The notes beneath the pieces are model-generated. The model did no database searches. It had not been told where the DNA came from and saw only the letters and a list, made by a program, of their open reading frames with translations. Below, in pieces: positions 46,770-55,430 of a stretch of 64,000 nucleotides of DNA (its first letter is position 1; each line of letters opens with the position of its first letter). The position numbers and the translations under genes were made by a program. The stretch comes from Clostridium rectalis. GTDB lineage: Bacteria; Bacillota; Clostridia; Clostridiales; Clostridiaceae. The stretch is from contig NZ_UYZZ01000005.1 of the NCBI RefSeq assembly GCF_900626095.1, forward strand, positions 1-64,000, in the 5' to 3' direction.

Positions 46770-47426
46770 TTGAGGATAGCTGTTGCAATTGATGGACCTG
46801 CTGGAGCAGGAAAAAGCACTATAGCAAAGTTGATAGGGGAAAAATTTAATTTAATGTATATAGATACAGGAGCCATGTATAGAGCAGTAGCCTTAATGGC
46901 GAAAAGAAATGGAATTTCTGAAAAAGAAGTAGAAAAATTATCTTCTCTAGTAAAGTCTTTAAATATGAAATTTATAAATAATAAATTATTTGTTAACGGT
47001 GAGGACGTAAGTAAAAAAATAAGGGAAGTAAAAATAAGTAACATTGTATCTTTATATGCTACTGTTTCAGAAGTGAGAAGTTTGTTAGTATCTCTCCAAC
47101 AAAGTATGTCTCAAAAATATAATGTAATAATGGATGGAAGGGATATTGGTACGGTAGTTTTAATTGATGCTCCTTTTAAATTTTATTTAGTTGCTTCTCC
47201 AGAGGTAAGAGCGAGAAGAAGATTTAATGAATTAAAAAATAAAGATATTGAAGTTAGTTACGAAAGTATACTTAAGGATATAAAAAAAAGAGACTATATA
47301 GATTCTACAAGAGAGGTTACACCATTAAGAAAAGCTGAGGATGCTATTGAAATTAATACCTCTAACTTAACTATAGAAGAAGTAGTTAATGAGATTTCTA
47401 ATCATATATATAAAAAAGTTAATTAA
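46770..47426 (+). CDS. cmk: Cytidylate kinase
   Basis: 218 residues from TTG 46770 (MRIAVAIDGPAGAGKST), with TGGAAAGGAAG upstream; the longer frame from 46734 has no ribosome binding site. P-loop GPAGAGKST at 9-17, CMP-binding region YIDTGAMYRAVAL, and MDGRDIGTVV. It phosphorylates CMP and dCMP. The next gene is 14 bases downstream, so cmk and the IspH-S1 fusion are co-transcribed, the usual arrangement in clostridia. Confidence 0.93.
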   Translation: MRIAVAIDGPAGAGKSTIAKLIGEKFNLMYIDTGAMYRAVALMAKRNGISEKEVEKLSSLVKSLNMKFINNKLFVNGEDVSKKIREVKISNIVSLYATVSEVRSLLVSLQQSMSQKYNVIMDGRDIGTVVLIDAPFKFYLVASPEVRARRRFNELKNKDIEVSYESILKDIKKRDYIDSTREVTPLRKAEDAIEINTSNLTIEEVVNEISNHIYKKVN

Positions 47427-47440
47427 TTGTAGGTGGATAT

Positions 47441-49360
47441 ATGAATATAGTACTTGCTAAAAATTCTGGTTTTTGCTACGGAGTAAAAAGAGCTGTGGAT
47501 ATGGCATTAAGAACACAAAAAGATTATAAAAGAAATATATATACTCTTGGTCCATTAATCCATAATAAAGATGTTGTTGATTTTTTAAAGCATAATAATG
47601 TTTTCCCAATAGAATTAAAGGAAATAGATAGATTAAATAAGGGAGATGTTATTATAATACGTTCTCATGGAATATCTTTAGAAACTTTAAATATATTAAA
47701 AAGGAAAAAATTTAATATAATAGATGCTACATGTACATACGTATCTAGCATTCAAAAAAAAGTAAAGGAATATTATGATTTAGGATATTCTATTTTAATA
47801 ATAGGAGATAAAACTCATCCTGAAGTTATAGGGATTAATGGATGGTGTGAAAATGATGCTATTATTTCTAAAGATGGCGAAAATATAGAAAAACTTCCTC
47901 CAAAAATTTGTGTAGTCTCTCAAACTACAGAAAAAGAAGAACATTGGAATAAGGTTTTGAATATTGTGATAAAGCAATGCAAAGAAATAGTTGCATTTAA
48001 TACTATATGTAGTGCTACTAGTATTAGACAAAAAGCTGCTGAAAGTTTATCTAAAGAAGTGCAAGCAATGGTAATATTAGGGGGTAAAAATAGTTCCAAT
48101 ACTACAAAACTTTATGAAATATGTAAGAAAAATTGTCAAAATACTATTCATGTAGAAAATGCAGGTGAATTACCTGAATATATATATACAAATAAAATAT
48201 CTAGTATAGGTGTTACAGCAGGCGCATCTACACCTGATTGGATTGTAAGGGAGGCAATTTATAAAATGAGTAATAATGAAAAAAGTGAGCTAAGTGAACA
48301 ATTAGAATTTATGAACAATAATGATATACAGATTTCAATAGGACAAATAATTGAAGGTGAAGTTACTGCTATAAATAGTAATGAGAAAGAGGCCTTTATA
48401 AATATTGGGTACAAATCTGATGCGGTACTTCCTGTAAGTGAAATTACAAAAGAAGAAAATGCTAATATATCAGATTATATTAAAAATGGTGATAAAGTAA
48501 GGGGGAAAATAATTAGTATAGGATCAGAGAACTCAGCACCTATACTATCTGTAATAGAATTAATAAGAGAAAGCTCATATGAAGAACTAAAAGAGGCATT
48601 TAATAATAAAAAAGTTATAACTGTAAGAATAAAAGAAGCAGTAAATGGTGGGTTATTAGCAACTTATAATAATATATTGAGAGTATTTATCCCTGCATCT
48701 CATATAGAATTATACCATGTAGATAATTTGCAAACATATGTAAATCAAATTGTGGAAGTTAATATAATTGAATTTAGTATTTCACGTAATAATACTAAAA
48801 TAGTAGCATCAAGAAGAGAACTTTTAAAAGAAGAACAACTAAAAATGGAAGAAAAGGCTTGGGAATCTATAAGTAAGGATACAATAGTTACTGGAGAAAT
48901 TAAAAGATTAACGGATTTTGGAGCATTTATTGATGTAAACGGGATAGATGGTCTATTACATGTATCAGAAATATCTTGGGGTAGAGTGAACAAACCCTCT
49001 GATGTTTTAAAAATAGGAGACAAAATTAAAGTTTATATTATTAATGTGGATAAAGAAAATAAAAAATTATCATTAAGTATAAAGAAATTAACAGAAGACC
49101 CTTGGGTAGATGTAGATGTAAAATATCCTATGGGGACCATTGTCCTAGGTAAAGTAGTTAGATTTGCTTCATTTGGAGCGTTTATACAATTAGAGCCAGG
49201 AATAGATGGACTAGTTCACATATCACAAATAAGTCATAAAAGAATTGAACGAGTGGAAGAGGTATTAGCTATAGGAGAAACTATAAAAGCTAAAATATTA
49301 GAAGTGGATAAAGAGAATAAAAAAATTGCTTTAAGTATAAAAGAAGTAAATGATATTTAA
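47441..49360 (+). CDS. ispH: IspH - ribosomal protein S1 fusion
   Basis: 639 residues, ATG behind GTAGGTGGATAT. Residues 1-290 are 4-hydroxy-3-methylbut-2-enyl diphosphate reductase: 4Fe-4S cysteines C12 (NSGFCYGVKRAV), one in DATCTYV near 97 and one in NTICSAT near 190, with RSHG and SQTT. It makes the isoprenoid precursors IPP and DMAPP. From about 300 three to four S1 RNA-binding domains follow (IIEGEVTAINSNEKEAFINIGYKS, TGEIKRLTDFGAFIDVNGIDGLLH, LGKVVRFASFGAFIQLEPGIDGLVH). The fusion is known in Clostridium; why the two are joined is not understood. It ends before a terminator. Confidence 0.95.
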   Translation: MNIVLAKNSGFCYGVKRAVDMALRTQKDYKRNIYTLGPLIHNKDVVDFLKHNNVFPIELKEIDRLNKGDVIIIRSHGISLETLNILKRKKFNIIDATCTYVSSIQKKVKEYYDLGYSILIIGDKTHPEVIGINGWCENDAIISKDGENIEKLPPKICVVSQTTEKEEHWNKVLNIVIKQCKEIVAFNTICSATSIRQKAAESLSKEVQAMVILGGKNSSNTTKLYEICKKNCQNTIHVENAGELPEYIYTNKISSIGVTAGASTPDWIVREAIYKMSNNEKSELSEQLEFMNNNDIQISIGQIIEGEVTAINSNEKEAFINIGYKSDAVLPVSEITKEENANISDYIKNGDKVRGKIISIGSENSAPILSVIELIRESSYEELKEAFNNKKVITVRIKEAVNGGLLATYNNILRVFIPASHIELYHVDNLQTYVNQIVEVNIIEFSISRNNTKIVASRRELLKEEQLKMEEKAWESISKDTIVTGEIKRLTDFGAFIDVNGIDGLLHVSEISWGRVNKPSDVLKIGDKIKVYIINVDKENKKLSLSIKKLTEDPWVDVDVKYPMGTIVLGKVVRFASFGAFIQLEPGIDGLVHISQISHKRIERVEEVLAIGETIKAKILEVDKENKKIALSIKEVNDI

Positions 49361-49375
49361 GATATAATATAAAAA

Positions 49376-49412
49376 AATGCGTGTGTTAAAACATACACGT
49401 ATTTTTTTATTT
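49376..49412 (+). terminator. Intrinsic terminator after ispH-S1
   Basis: CGTGTGT pairs with ACATACACG (one G-T and a small bulge), followed by TATTTTTTT. The stretch from there to 49545 is AT-rich without a gene. Confidence 0.75.
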
Positions 49413-49545
49413 ATATTTATTTTTCTCATATATAATATTAAAAAATGTATACAATGCCCTTATAAAACATTAGCTTTTTTCTTATATCAGTAATATTTTA
49501 TTCTTTAATTAATATAATTTATTAGATACTTGTAGGAGGTATTTT

Positions 49546-50601
49546 ATGGGGGATAGAAAATTAGTACAGAATATAGATGAGCTTACTGACAAAGAAAAAA
49601 AAATGTTAGGAAGAGTTTTAGAAAATTATGATTTCTCTGTTTTTGATATTTCAAAGGTGCGTAGTGCCTATAGAATAGATACTAACTTAGGCCCCATATG
49701 CTTAAAAAAAATTAGACATAGTAAAACTAAAGCTGTAAATGGAAATACTTTAGTACAAGATTTACAAAAACATAACTTTCCATATACCGCTAAATTTCTT
49801 AAAACAAGAGATGAATATCTTTTTGTAAAGTATAAAAAAGTTTTTTTTTATGCAACTGAATGGATAGATGGAGAAGAATGTGATTTAGATGACATAGAGG
49901 AGGCGTGTAATTGTGTGAAATTATTGGCTAAATTTCATATAGCAACTAGTGAAATCAACACTAGAAAGTTGAAAGTTAAGAATAATTTAAAAAACTGGCC
50001 AAGGATATTTAATAGTAATTTATTAGATATGCAAAAATTTAAAAGAATAATTGAAAAAAGAAAAATTAAAAATGAATTTGATTTAACATATAAGGAGTAT
50101 ATAGATAGATTTTATAATAGGGGGTTAGCTGCCTTACATTTATTAAATGCATCTGATTATTACAGACTATCAAAAGATGCTAGCAATAAAAAAACTCTTT
50201 GTCACGACAGTTTTTATTATCAGAATATAATAAAAAAAGATAATGTATATTATCTTATAGATTTAGATAGTATACTTATAGATCTTCATATTAATGATTT
50301 AGGTAAACTTATAAGGAGATTAATGTTTAAAAAGGAGTATCAGTGGAATTTTGAAAAGGCTAGAAAACTAATAGAGGCTTATAATGAAGTTAATAAATTA
50401 AGTAAAAGTGAGATTGAGGCTATGTTATCGCTAATAACTTTTCCTCATAAATTTTGGAAATTAGGTAAAAAAAGATATATAAAGCATAAAAATTGGAGTG
50501 AATCTAAGTATATGAATAAACTTACAAAGCTTATAAAATATGATGAAGATGAACAGAAATTTTTAGAAGACTACGTTCAATATGTTAATAATTATGATTA
50601 G
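49546..50601 (+). CDS. CotS-family spore coat protein
   Basis: 351 residues, ATG behind TTGTAGGAGGTATTTT. Aminoglycoside-phosphotransferase-like fold: GPICLKKIRHSKTKAV near 55, FYATEWIDGEECDLDD, catalytic-loop-like TLCHDSFYYQNII and DLDSILIDLHINDLGKLIRR. This is the CotS/YutH/YsxE family of spore coat proteins. It indicates a spore former and is expected to be expressed in the mother cell under sigma-K or sigma-E; no such promoter could be assigned here. Confidence 0.85.
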   Translation: MGDRKLVQNIDELTDKEKKMLGRVLENYDFSVFDISKVRSAYRIDTNLGPICLKKIRHSKTKAVNGNTLVQDLQKHNFPYTAKFLKTRDEYLFVKYKKVFFYATEWIDGEECDLDDIEEACNCVKLLAKFHIATSEINTRKLKVKNNLKNWPRIFNSNLLDMQKFKRIIEKRKIKNEFDLTYKEYIDRFYNRGLAALHLLNASDYYRLSKDASNKKTLCHDSFYYQNIIKKDNVYYLIDLDSILIDLHINDLGKLIRRLMFKKEYQWNFEKARKLIEAYNEVNKLSKSEIEAMLSLITFPHKFWKLGKKRYIKHKNWSESKYMNKLTKLIKYDEDEQKFLEDYVQYVNNYD

Positions 50602-50675
50602 TATATTATTGACTAAAAAATATAAAAGTCTTATACTAATTTATGAATACAAAACTTATACTAACGAGGCAAATT

Positions 50676-51539
50676 ATGTGTAAATGTGTTAAATTGAGTA
50701 AAAACAATATTGAAAGATTCTCAATATTGAATAAAAATAGATTAAACTTTAATTATTTAAATTCGGATTATTTTCAAGAATATAATAATAGTGGTTTTCT
50801 TAAGAAAATATTTTTAAGAAATGAAGTTGCTATTTTACAAAAGAATAAGGAGTTTTGTGGATATATTTGGGCTTCTATTAAAAATCAAAATAATTATACA
50901 ATAAACTCATTAAGCGTGGATTTATGCAGAGAGAGTGAAAGTTTTCTTTATTATATATTGAGTAGCTTAAAAAAGGGTTATACTTTTTCTTATATGTGTG
51001 AAAATAATGGTTTTAATATAGAATTGTTACAAAAGGTAGGTTTTTATAAAAGTGGTGGCACTGTGGAAATGTTGCTCAATGTATCTTATAATTCTTATTT
51101 TAATATTTCAAAAGATATCCAATTTGAAGTATTTAAAAGGGGGAAAGAAGATATTAGGTGTTATATACAAAATGAAGTATTTAAACATGCGTCAAGAATA
51201 CCTATTACAGTAAAGGATATACTTTTGGATAAATCACAAGAATATTATTTTTCACCTGGTGCTATATTTGTTAAAAAGAATGATAAATATATAGGGTATG
51301 GTCAAATAATAATCGAAGATGAAATACCTATAATAGTTAACGTAGGCATATTAAACGAGTACAGACACAAGGGATATGGTAAAGCGTTAATAAATTATTT
51401 ATTAAACATAATTAAAAATTATAATTTTAAAAATGTGCTTATAAATGTTGATTATGATAATGATATTGCTTTGAATTTATATAGAAATTGTGGTTTTAAA
51501 AAAATTAGTGAAAATTTTACATTGAAAATAAAAACATAG
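50676..51539 (+). CDS. GNAT-family N-acetyltransferase
   Basis: 287 residues; ATG 50676 chosen because ACGAGGC precedes it, while ATG 50643 has no ribosome binding site. The C-terminal half is a GNAT domain: PIIVNVGILNEYRHKGYGKALINYLLN, with the acetyl-CoA pyrophosphate loop RHKGYGKA, then NVDYDNDIALNLYRNCGFKKI. The N-terminal half is a degenerate copy. Substrate unknown. Its stop lies in a terminator shared with the convergent aminotransferase gene. Confidence 0.85.
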   Translation: MCKCVKLSKNNIERFSILNKNRLNFNYLNSDYFQEYNNSGFLKKIFLRNEVAILQKNKEFCGYIWASIKNQNNYTINSLSVDLCRESESFLYYILSSLKKGYTFSYMCENNGFNIELLQKVGFYKSGGTVEMLLNVSYNSYFNISKDIQFEVFKRGKEDIRCYIQNEVFKHASRIPITVKDILLDKSQEYYFSPGAIFVKKNDKYIGYGQIIIEDEIPIIVNVGILNEYRHKGYGKALINYLLNIIKNYNFKNVLINVDYDNDIALNLYRNCGFKKISENFTLKIKT

Positions 51540-51570
51540 AATAGATTACATAACCTACTCTATGTTTTAT
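51530..51570. terminator. Bidirectional terminator between convergent genes
   Basis: ACATAGA pairs with TCTATGT with an inner TAG/CTA, flanked by A-run and T-run, so it can work on both strands. It sits 3 bases from the aminotransferase stop. Confidence 0.7.
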
Positions 51571-51572
51571 TG

Positions 51573-52769
51573 CTATTTATTTAATTTGTTGTAAACTTCA
51601 AGTCCTTTATTTAAAAGTTTAATGGATTCTTTTAAGTCTTCGCAATTAATACAATAGGATAGCCTAACCTCATCTACTCCAAGATTAGCTGAACTATAAA
51701 AACCCTTTGCAGGAGTTATCATGACAGTTTTATTTTCATAATTAAAATTTGTTAGCATCCACTTAGCAAAATCATTAGAATTTTTTATGGGAAGTTGTGC
51801 TATTATATAGAAAGCTCCTTCAGGCTTTTTACAATTTACTCCATTTATATTTATTAACCCATCGTATAATATATTTCTTCTTTTTTCATATTCTATATTA
51901 ACTTCTTTAAAATATTCTTTTTGTACATTTATTAAATTGGCAGCCCCAATTTGATCTATTGTGGAGACACTTAATCTAGACTGACACAATTTAAGTAGCT
52001 GTTTAGATATATCTTTATTTTTTGTAGCTACCATTCCTATTCTGGCACCACATGCGCTATATCTTTTAGATATGCTATCTATTAATATAATTCTATCTAA
52101 GATATCCTTCATGTACATAAAAGACACAAAGTTTAATTTATCATAAATAAATTCTCTATATACTTCATCTGCAATTATAAATAAATTATGTTCTTTAGCT
52201 ATATCTGCAAGCATTCTTATTTCTTCTTTTGTATATACAACTCCAGTAGGATTACCAGGGTTTGAAATTAACATAGCTTTTGTTTTATTACTTATTTTAT
52301 TTACTATTTCTTCTTTGTTTTTTAAATGAAAACCGTCTTTTCTTAATGTGTTAAATGATACTATATTAACTCCTGCGATTTTAGCTATATTATTATAATT
52401 AGTATAATAAGGTTCTGGAACTAATATCTCGTCATCATAGTCACATATAGTCATAAGTGTATGTTGTATACCCTCGCTGGCTCCATTTGTAATATATATT
52501 TCATCTTTATTAAAGTCTATATTAATTCCTTTATAATATTTCATAAAACTTTCTATAAGTATTGACATCCCTTGGGAGTTTTCGTATTTTAAAGTTTTGC
52601 CCTTATATTTATTAATAGCCTGAAAAAATTCTTCAGGTGTTTTTATATCTGGCTGCCCAATATTTAAGTGATATACTTTAACCCCTTTTTTCTTAGCTTC
52701 CTCTGCAAATGGAATAAGTTTTCTTATCTCTGAAAACTGCATTTGTAAAATTCTTTTTGAAATTTCCAT
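51573..52769 (-). CDS. PLP-dependent aminotransferase (class I/II)
   Basis: 398 residues on the minus strand; ATG behind AAGGGGGATGGATT. VKVYHLNIGQPDIKTP, ITNGASEGIQHTLM, ISNPGNPTGVVYTKEE, ADEVYREFIY and the cofactor lysine in DSISKRYSACGARIG show a complete fold-type I aminotransferase of the aspartate/aromatic group. Substrate not decided by sequence. It is the only gene of this strand in the region and its upstream gap carries promoter-like AT-rich sequence. Confidence 0.92.
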   Translation of the reverse strand: MEISKRILQMQFSEIRKLIPFAEEAKKKGVKVYHLNIGQPDIKTPEEFFQAINKYKGKTLKYENSQGMSILIESFMKYYKGINIDFNKDEIYITNGASEGIQHTLMTICDYDDEILVPEPYYTNYNNIAKIAGVNIVSFNTLRKDGFHLKNKEEIVNKISNKTKAMLISNPGNPTGVVYTKEEIRMLADIAKEHNLFIIADEVYREFIYDKLNFVSFMYMKDILDRIILIDSISKRYSACGARIGMVATKNKDISKQLLKLCQSRLSVSTIDQIGAANLINVQKEYFKEVNIEYEKRRNILYDGLININGVNCKKPEGAFYIIAQLPIKNSNDFAKWMLTNFNYENKTVMITPAKGFYSSANLGVDEVRLSYCINCEDLKESIKLLNKGLEVYNKLNK

Positions 52770-53011
52770 AATCCATCCCCCTTAATGTTGAAATTTTCAA
52801 AATTGTATATTAGCTTATTATACTATAATAAGATTATATGTGGGTTAATAAAATATATTAATTATATGAATTTATTTTAAATATATTTTATTATTAACAC
52901 ATATTTTAAAAAAGACCCACTGTATTATTAAAAAAAGACCATAGTGGTTTTAAAGTAAGTAAAACTTAGGTAACAAATAATTAATATATGTGCTAAGATA
53001 ATATTATAGGA

Positions 53012-53080
53012 TATAATATGTGATAGCCACAGCAGGGACAAAGTGGTTACAGTTGGGGAGGGAAACCTCCCTTTATTGGT
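53012..53080 (+). ncRNA. Candidate structured leader RNA upstream of the pentapeptide gene
   Basis: Behind TATAAT (53012-53017), the predicted start at about 53023 begins a stem TAGCCAC / GTGGTTA (53024-53030, 53043-53049) with a 12-base loop. Then comes GGGAGG-GAAA-CCTCCC (53056-53071) and TTTATT, a possible weak terminator. AGGGA in the first loop (53034-53038) can pair with TCCCT (53068-53072), an alternative fold that would open the second hairpin. It looks like an attenuator or riboswitch-like leader. The rest of the gap 52770-53256 has only AT-rich sequence, including two AAAAAAGACC blocks near 52911 and 52932 that could end minus-strand transcripts. Confidence 0.35.
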
Positions 53081-53256
53081 TTAAATAAGAGGTATTTTAC
53101 TATTTAGCATAGAAACTTATATAAAATTCAGAGTATAAGTAGTGTAAGAGAATAATGAAGTAAGTATAATTTTGTGCTTATTTGGTTCTTTAATATTATA
53201 TAGGATATAAAAATTCATTAATGATATATTAATAATGAAATGGAAGTGCATTATTT

Positions 53257-53904
53257 ATGAGTGATAAGAAAATAAAAATCTCAAGACCTAAAATTTGTAA
53301 TAATTTAGGGATTATTATTTTATCTAAAGATAATATAGTGGATGAATGTGAATTCTCATTTGGAGAAATTACTGATTGTTGCTTAAGAGATTATAAAGCA
53401 AATAAAGTTACTTTTAATCAGATAATATTTAAAAATGTTATTTTCAATAAAATTATTTTTAATCATATAGAAATGCTAGATGTAAGATTTGAAAACTGTG
53501 ATTTGTCAAATACAGATTTTAGTGAGGCCTTGTTGCATAGAGTGGAGTTTATAAATTGTAAAATTATTGGAATAAATTTAAGCGAAGCTACCTTAAGGAA
53601 TGTAGTTTTCCAAAATTGTAATGCTCAGTATGCGCTTTTTACATACTCTAATTGTAAACAGGTTGAATTTTTACAATGTTATTTACCATCTTCAGACTTT
53701 CAAAGTTCAGTATTTTTAAAAGTAATATTTAATGAATCTAATTTACTTAAGAGTCAGATGAACTATACAAGTCTTAAAGGGTTAGATTTTACTAGTTGTA
53801 ATATCGAAGGTTTAGGAATTAATATTGAGGATGTTTCTGGTGCAATAGTTACTCCAATTCAAGCAGTTTCTTTCTCTACTATGCTAGGTCTTATTGTAAA
53901 ATAG
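53257..53904 (+). CDS. Pentapeptide-repeat protein, 215 aa
   Basis: ATG behind TGGAAGTGCATTATTT. From about residue 45 every fifth residue fits A(D/N)LXX-type turns: FKNVIFNKIIFNHIEMLDVRFENCDLSNTDFSEALLHRVEF and LSEATLRNVVFQNC, giving a right-handed quadrilateral beta-helix. The family includes DNA mimics that protect gyrase (Qnr, MfpA) and others of unknown role. The number of turns is enough for a full helix. The structured leader upstream suggests regulated expression. Confidence 0.82.
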   Translation: MSDKKIKISRPKICNNLGIIILSKDNIVDECEFSFGEITDCCLRDYKANKVTFNQIIFKNVIFNKIIFNHIEMLDVRFENCDLSNTDFSEALLHRVEFINCKIIGINLSEATLRNVVFQNCNAQYALFTYSNCKQVEFLQCYLPSSDFQSSVFLKVIFNESNLLKSQMNYTSLKGLDFTSCNIEGLGINIEDVSGAIVTPIQAVSFSTMLGLIVK

Positions 53905-53915
53905 ATTTAGTCTTA

Positions 53916-53950
53916 AAAATAAACAAAAATCTAGGAGTTTGTTTATTTTT
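53916..53950 (+). terminator. Intrinsic terminator after the pentapeptide gene
   Basis: AAAAATAAACAAA pairs with TTTGTTTATTTTT around a ten-base loop. It is followed by the promoter region of miaB (GTTATAATACT near 53965). Confidence 0.8.
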
Positions 53951-54016
53951 AGCTATTTATTGTGTTATAATACTATAGAATTTAGCACAATTATATTTTG
54001 GAGGTAGCAGGATAAT

Positions 54017-55375
54017 ATGAATGAAAATACATTGTCAAATATAAAAAATAATAAAGCAGATAAACACTTTTTAATTTATACCTGGGGTTGTCAAATGAAT
54101 GAAGAGGATTCAGAAAAACTATCAGGAATGTTACAAACTATAGGTTACAATAAAACAGAAGATAAAGAAAAGGCAGATATTATAATTTTTAATACTTGTT
54201 GTGTTAGAGAAAATGCGGAATTAAAAGTTTATGGAAATTTGGGAATGTTAAAGGGACTTAAAGAAAAAAATCCTGAACTTGTAATAGCAGTTTGTGGTTG
54301 TATGATGCAGCAGGATGGCATGGGGCAGGCTATACTTAAAAGATATCCTTTTGTAGACATTATATTTGGAACACACAATGCTCATAAATTCCCAGAATAT
54401 TTAAATAGGGTTAAACAGGAAGGAAGATCTATATTAGAAATATGGGATAAAGAAGAGGGGATAGTAGAAGGTATTCCTATAGATAGGAAAAGTGACATGA
54501 AAGCTTTTGTAACAATAATGTATGGCTGTAATAATTTTTGCACTTATTGTATAGTTCCTTATGTAAGAGGTAGAGAAAGAAGTAGAGATGTAAAAGATAT
54601 ATTAGAAGAAATAAAATCATTAGTGTCTAAAGGATATAAAGAAATAACACTACTTGGTCAGAATGTTAACTCTTATGGTAAAGATTTAAACCCTAAAATT
54701 AGTTTTGCTAAGCTTTTAAAAGAGGTTAATGGTATTGAGGGAGTTGAAAGAATAAGATTTATGACTTCACATCCTAAGGATTTAACAGATGAAGTTATAG
54801 ATGTTATAGCTAGTTGTAACAAAATTTGTAACCATATCCACCTACCTGTACAATCAGGTTCTTCAAGAATACTTAAGAAAATGAATAGGCATTATGATAG
54901 AGAATACTATTTAAATCTGGTAAAAAAAATAAAAACTAAAATACCTAATGTAGCATTGACAACTGATATAATTGTAGGCTTCCCAGGAGAAACAGAAGAA
55001 GATTTTAATGATACATTAACTCTTGTTAAAGAGGTAGAATATGATTCTTGTTTTACGTTTATATATTCAAAGAGAAAAGGTACTCCAGCAGATGAAATGC
55101 TAGATCAAATAGATGATAAAATTAAGCATGAAAGATTTAATAGATTAATTGATACAGTAAACTGTATTTGTGCTAAAAAAAATAAAGAATATGTTGGTAA
55201 AAATGTAGAAGTTCTTGTTGAAGGTATAAGTAAAAATGATGAATCTAAAGTTTCTGGTAGAACAACTACTGGTAAATTAGTTAATTTTATAGGGGATGAG
55301 TACCTTATAGGACATTTAGTAAATGTAAAAATAACTAAATCACAATCATTTTCTTTAACTGGAAAACAGATATAA
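54017..55375 (+). CDS. miaB: tRNA-2-methylthio-N6-dimethylallyladenosine synthase
   Basis: 452 residues, ATG behind TTTGGAGGTAGCAGGATA. Methylthiotransferase: N-terminal auxiliary cluster cysteines in YTWGCQMN (C25), NTCCVRE (C61) and VCGCM; radical SAM cysteines C171, C175, C178 in [11 protein letters not shown]-terminal TRAM domain ([11 protein letters not shown]...[13 protein letters not shown]). It adds the methylthio group to i6A37 of tRNAs. The partner miaA, which makes i6A, lies three genes downstream. Confidence 0.95.
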   Translation: MNENTLSNIKNNKADKHFLIYTWGCQMNEEDSEKLSGMLQTIGYNKTEDKEKADIIIFNTCCVRENAELKVYGNLGMLKGLKEKNPELVIAVCGCMMQQDGMGQAILKRYPFVDIIFGTHNAHKFPEYLNRVKQEGRSILEIWDKEEGIVEGIPIDRKSDMKAFVTIMYGCNNFCTYCIVPYVRGRERSRDVKDILEEIKSLVSKGYKEITLLGQNVNSYGKDLNPKISFAKLLKEVNGIEGVERIRFMTSHPKDLTDEVIDVIASCNKICNHIHLPVQSGSSRILKKMNRHYDREYYLNLVKKIKTKIPNVALTTDIIVGFPGETEEDFNDTLTLVKEVEYDSCFTFIYSKRKGTPADEMLDQIDDKIKHERFNRLIDTVNCICAKKNKEYVGKNVEVLVEGISKNDESKVSGRTTTGKLVNFIGDEYLIGHLVNVKITKSQSFSLTGKQI

Positions 55376-55405
55376 AAAAAGCTCTTTACTAGAGCTTTTT
55401 TTATA
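55373..55405 (+). terminator. Intrinsic terminator between miaB and mutS
   Basis: AAAAAAGCTC pairs with GAGCTTTTTT around TTTACTA, starting on the miaB stop. It is symmetric and could also stop minus-strand transcripts. Confidence 0.85.
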
Positions 55406-55430
55406 GAGTTATTAAAGGAGGGTAAATAAA

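Noticed and set aside
53020-53080. Cobalamin or c-di-GMP riboswitch upstream of the pentapeptide gene
   Set aside because: Too short and lacks the conserved boxes of either class.
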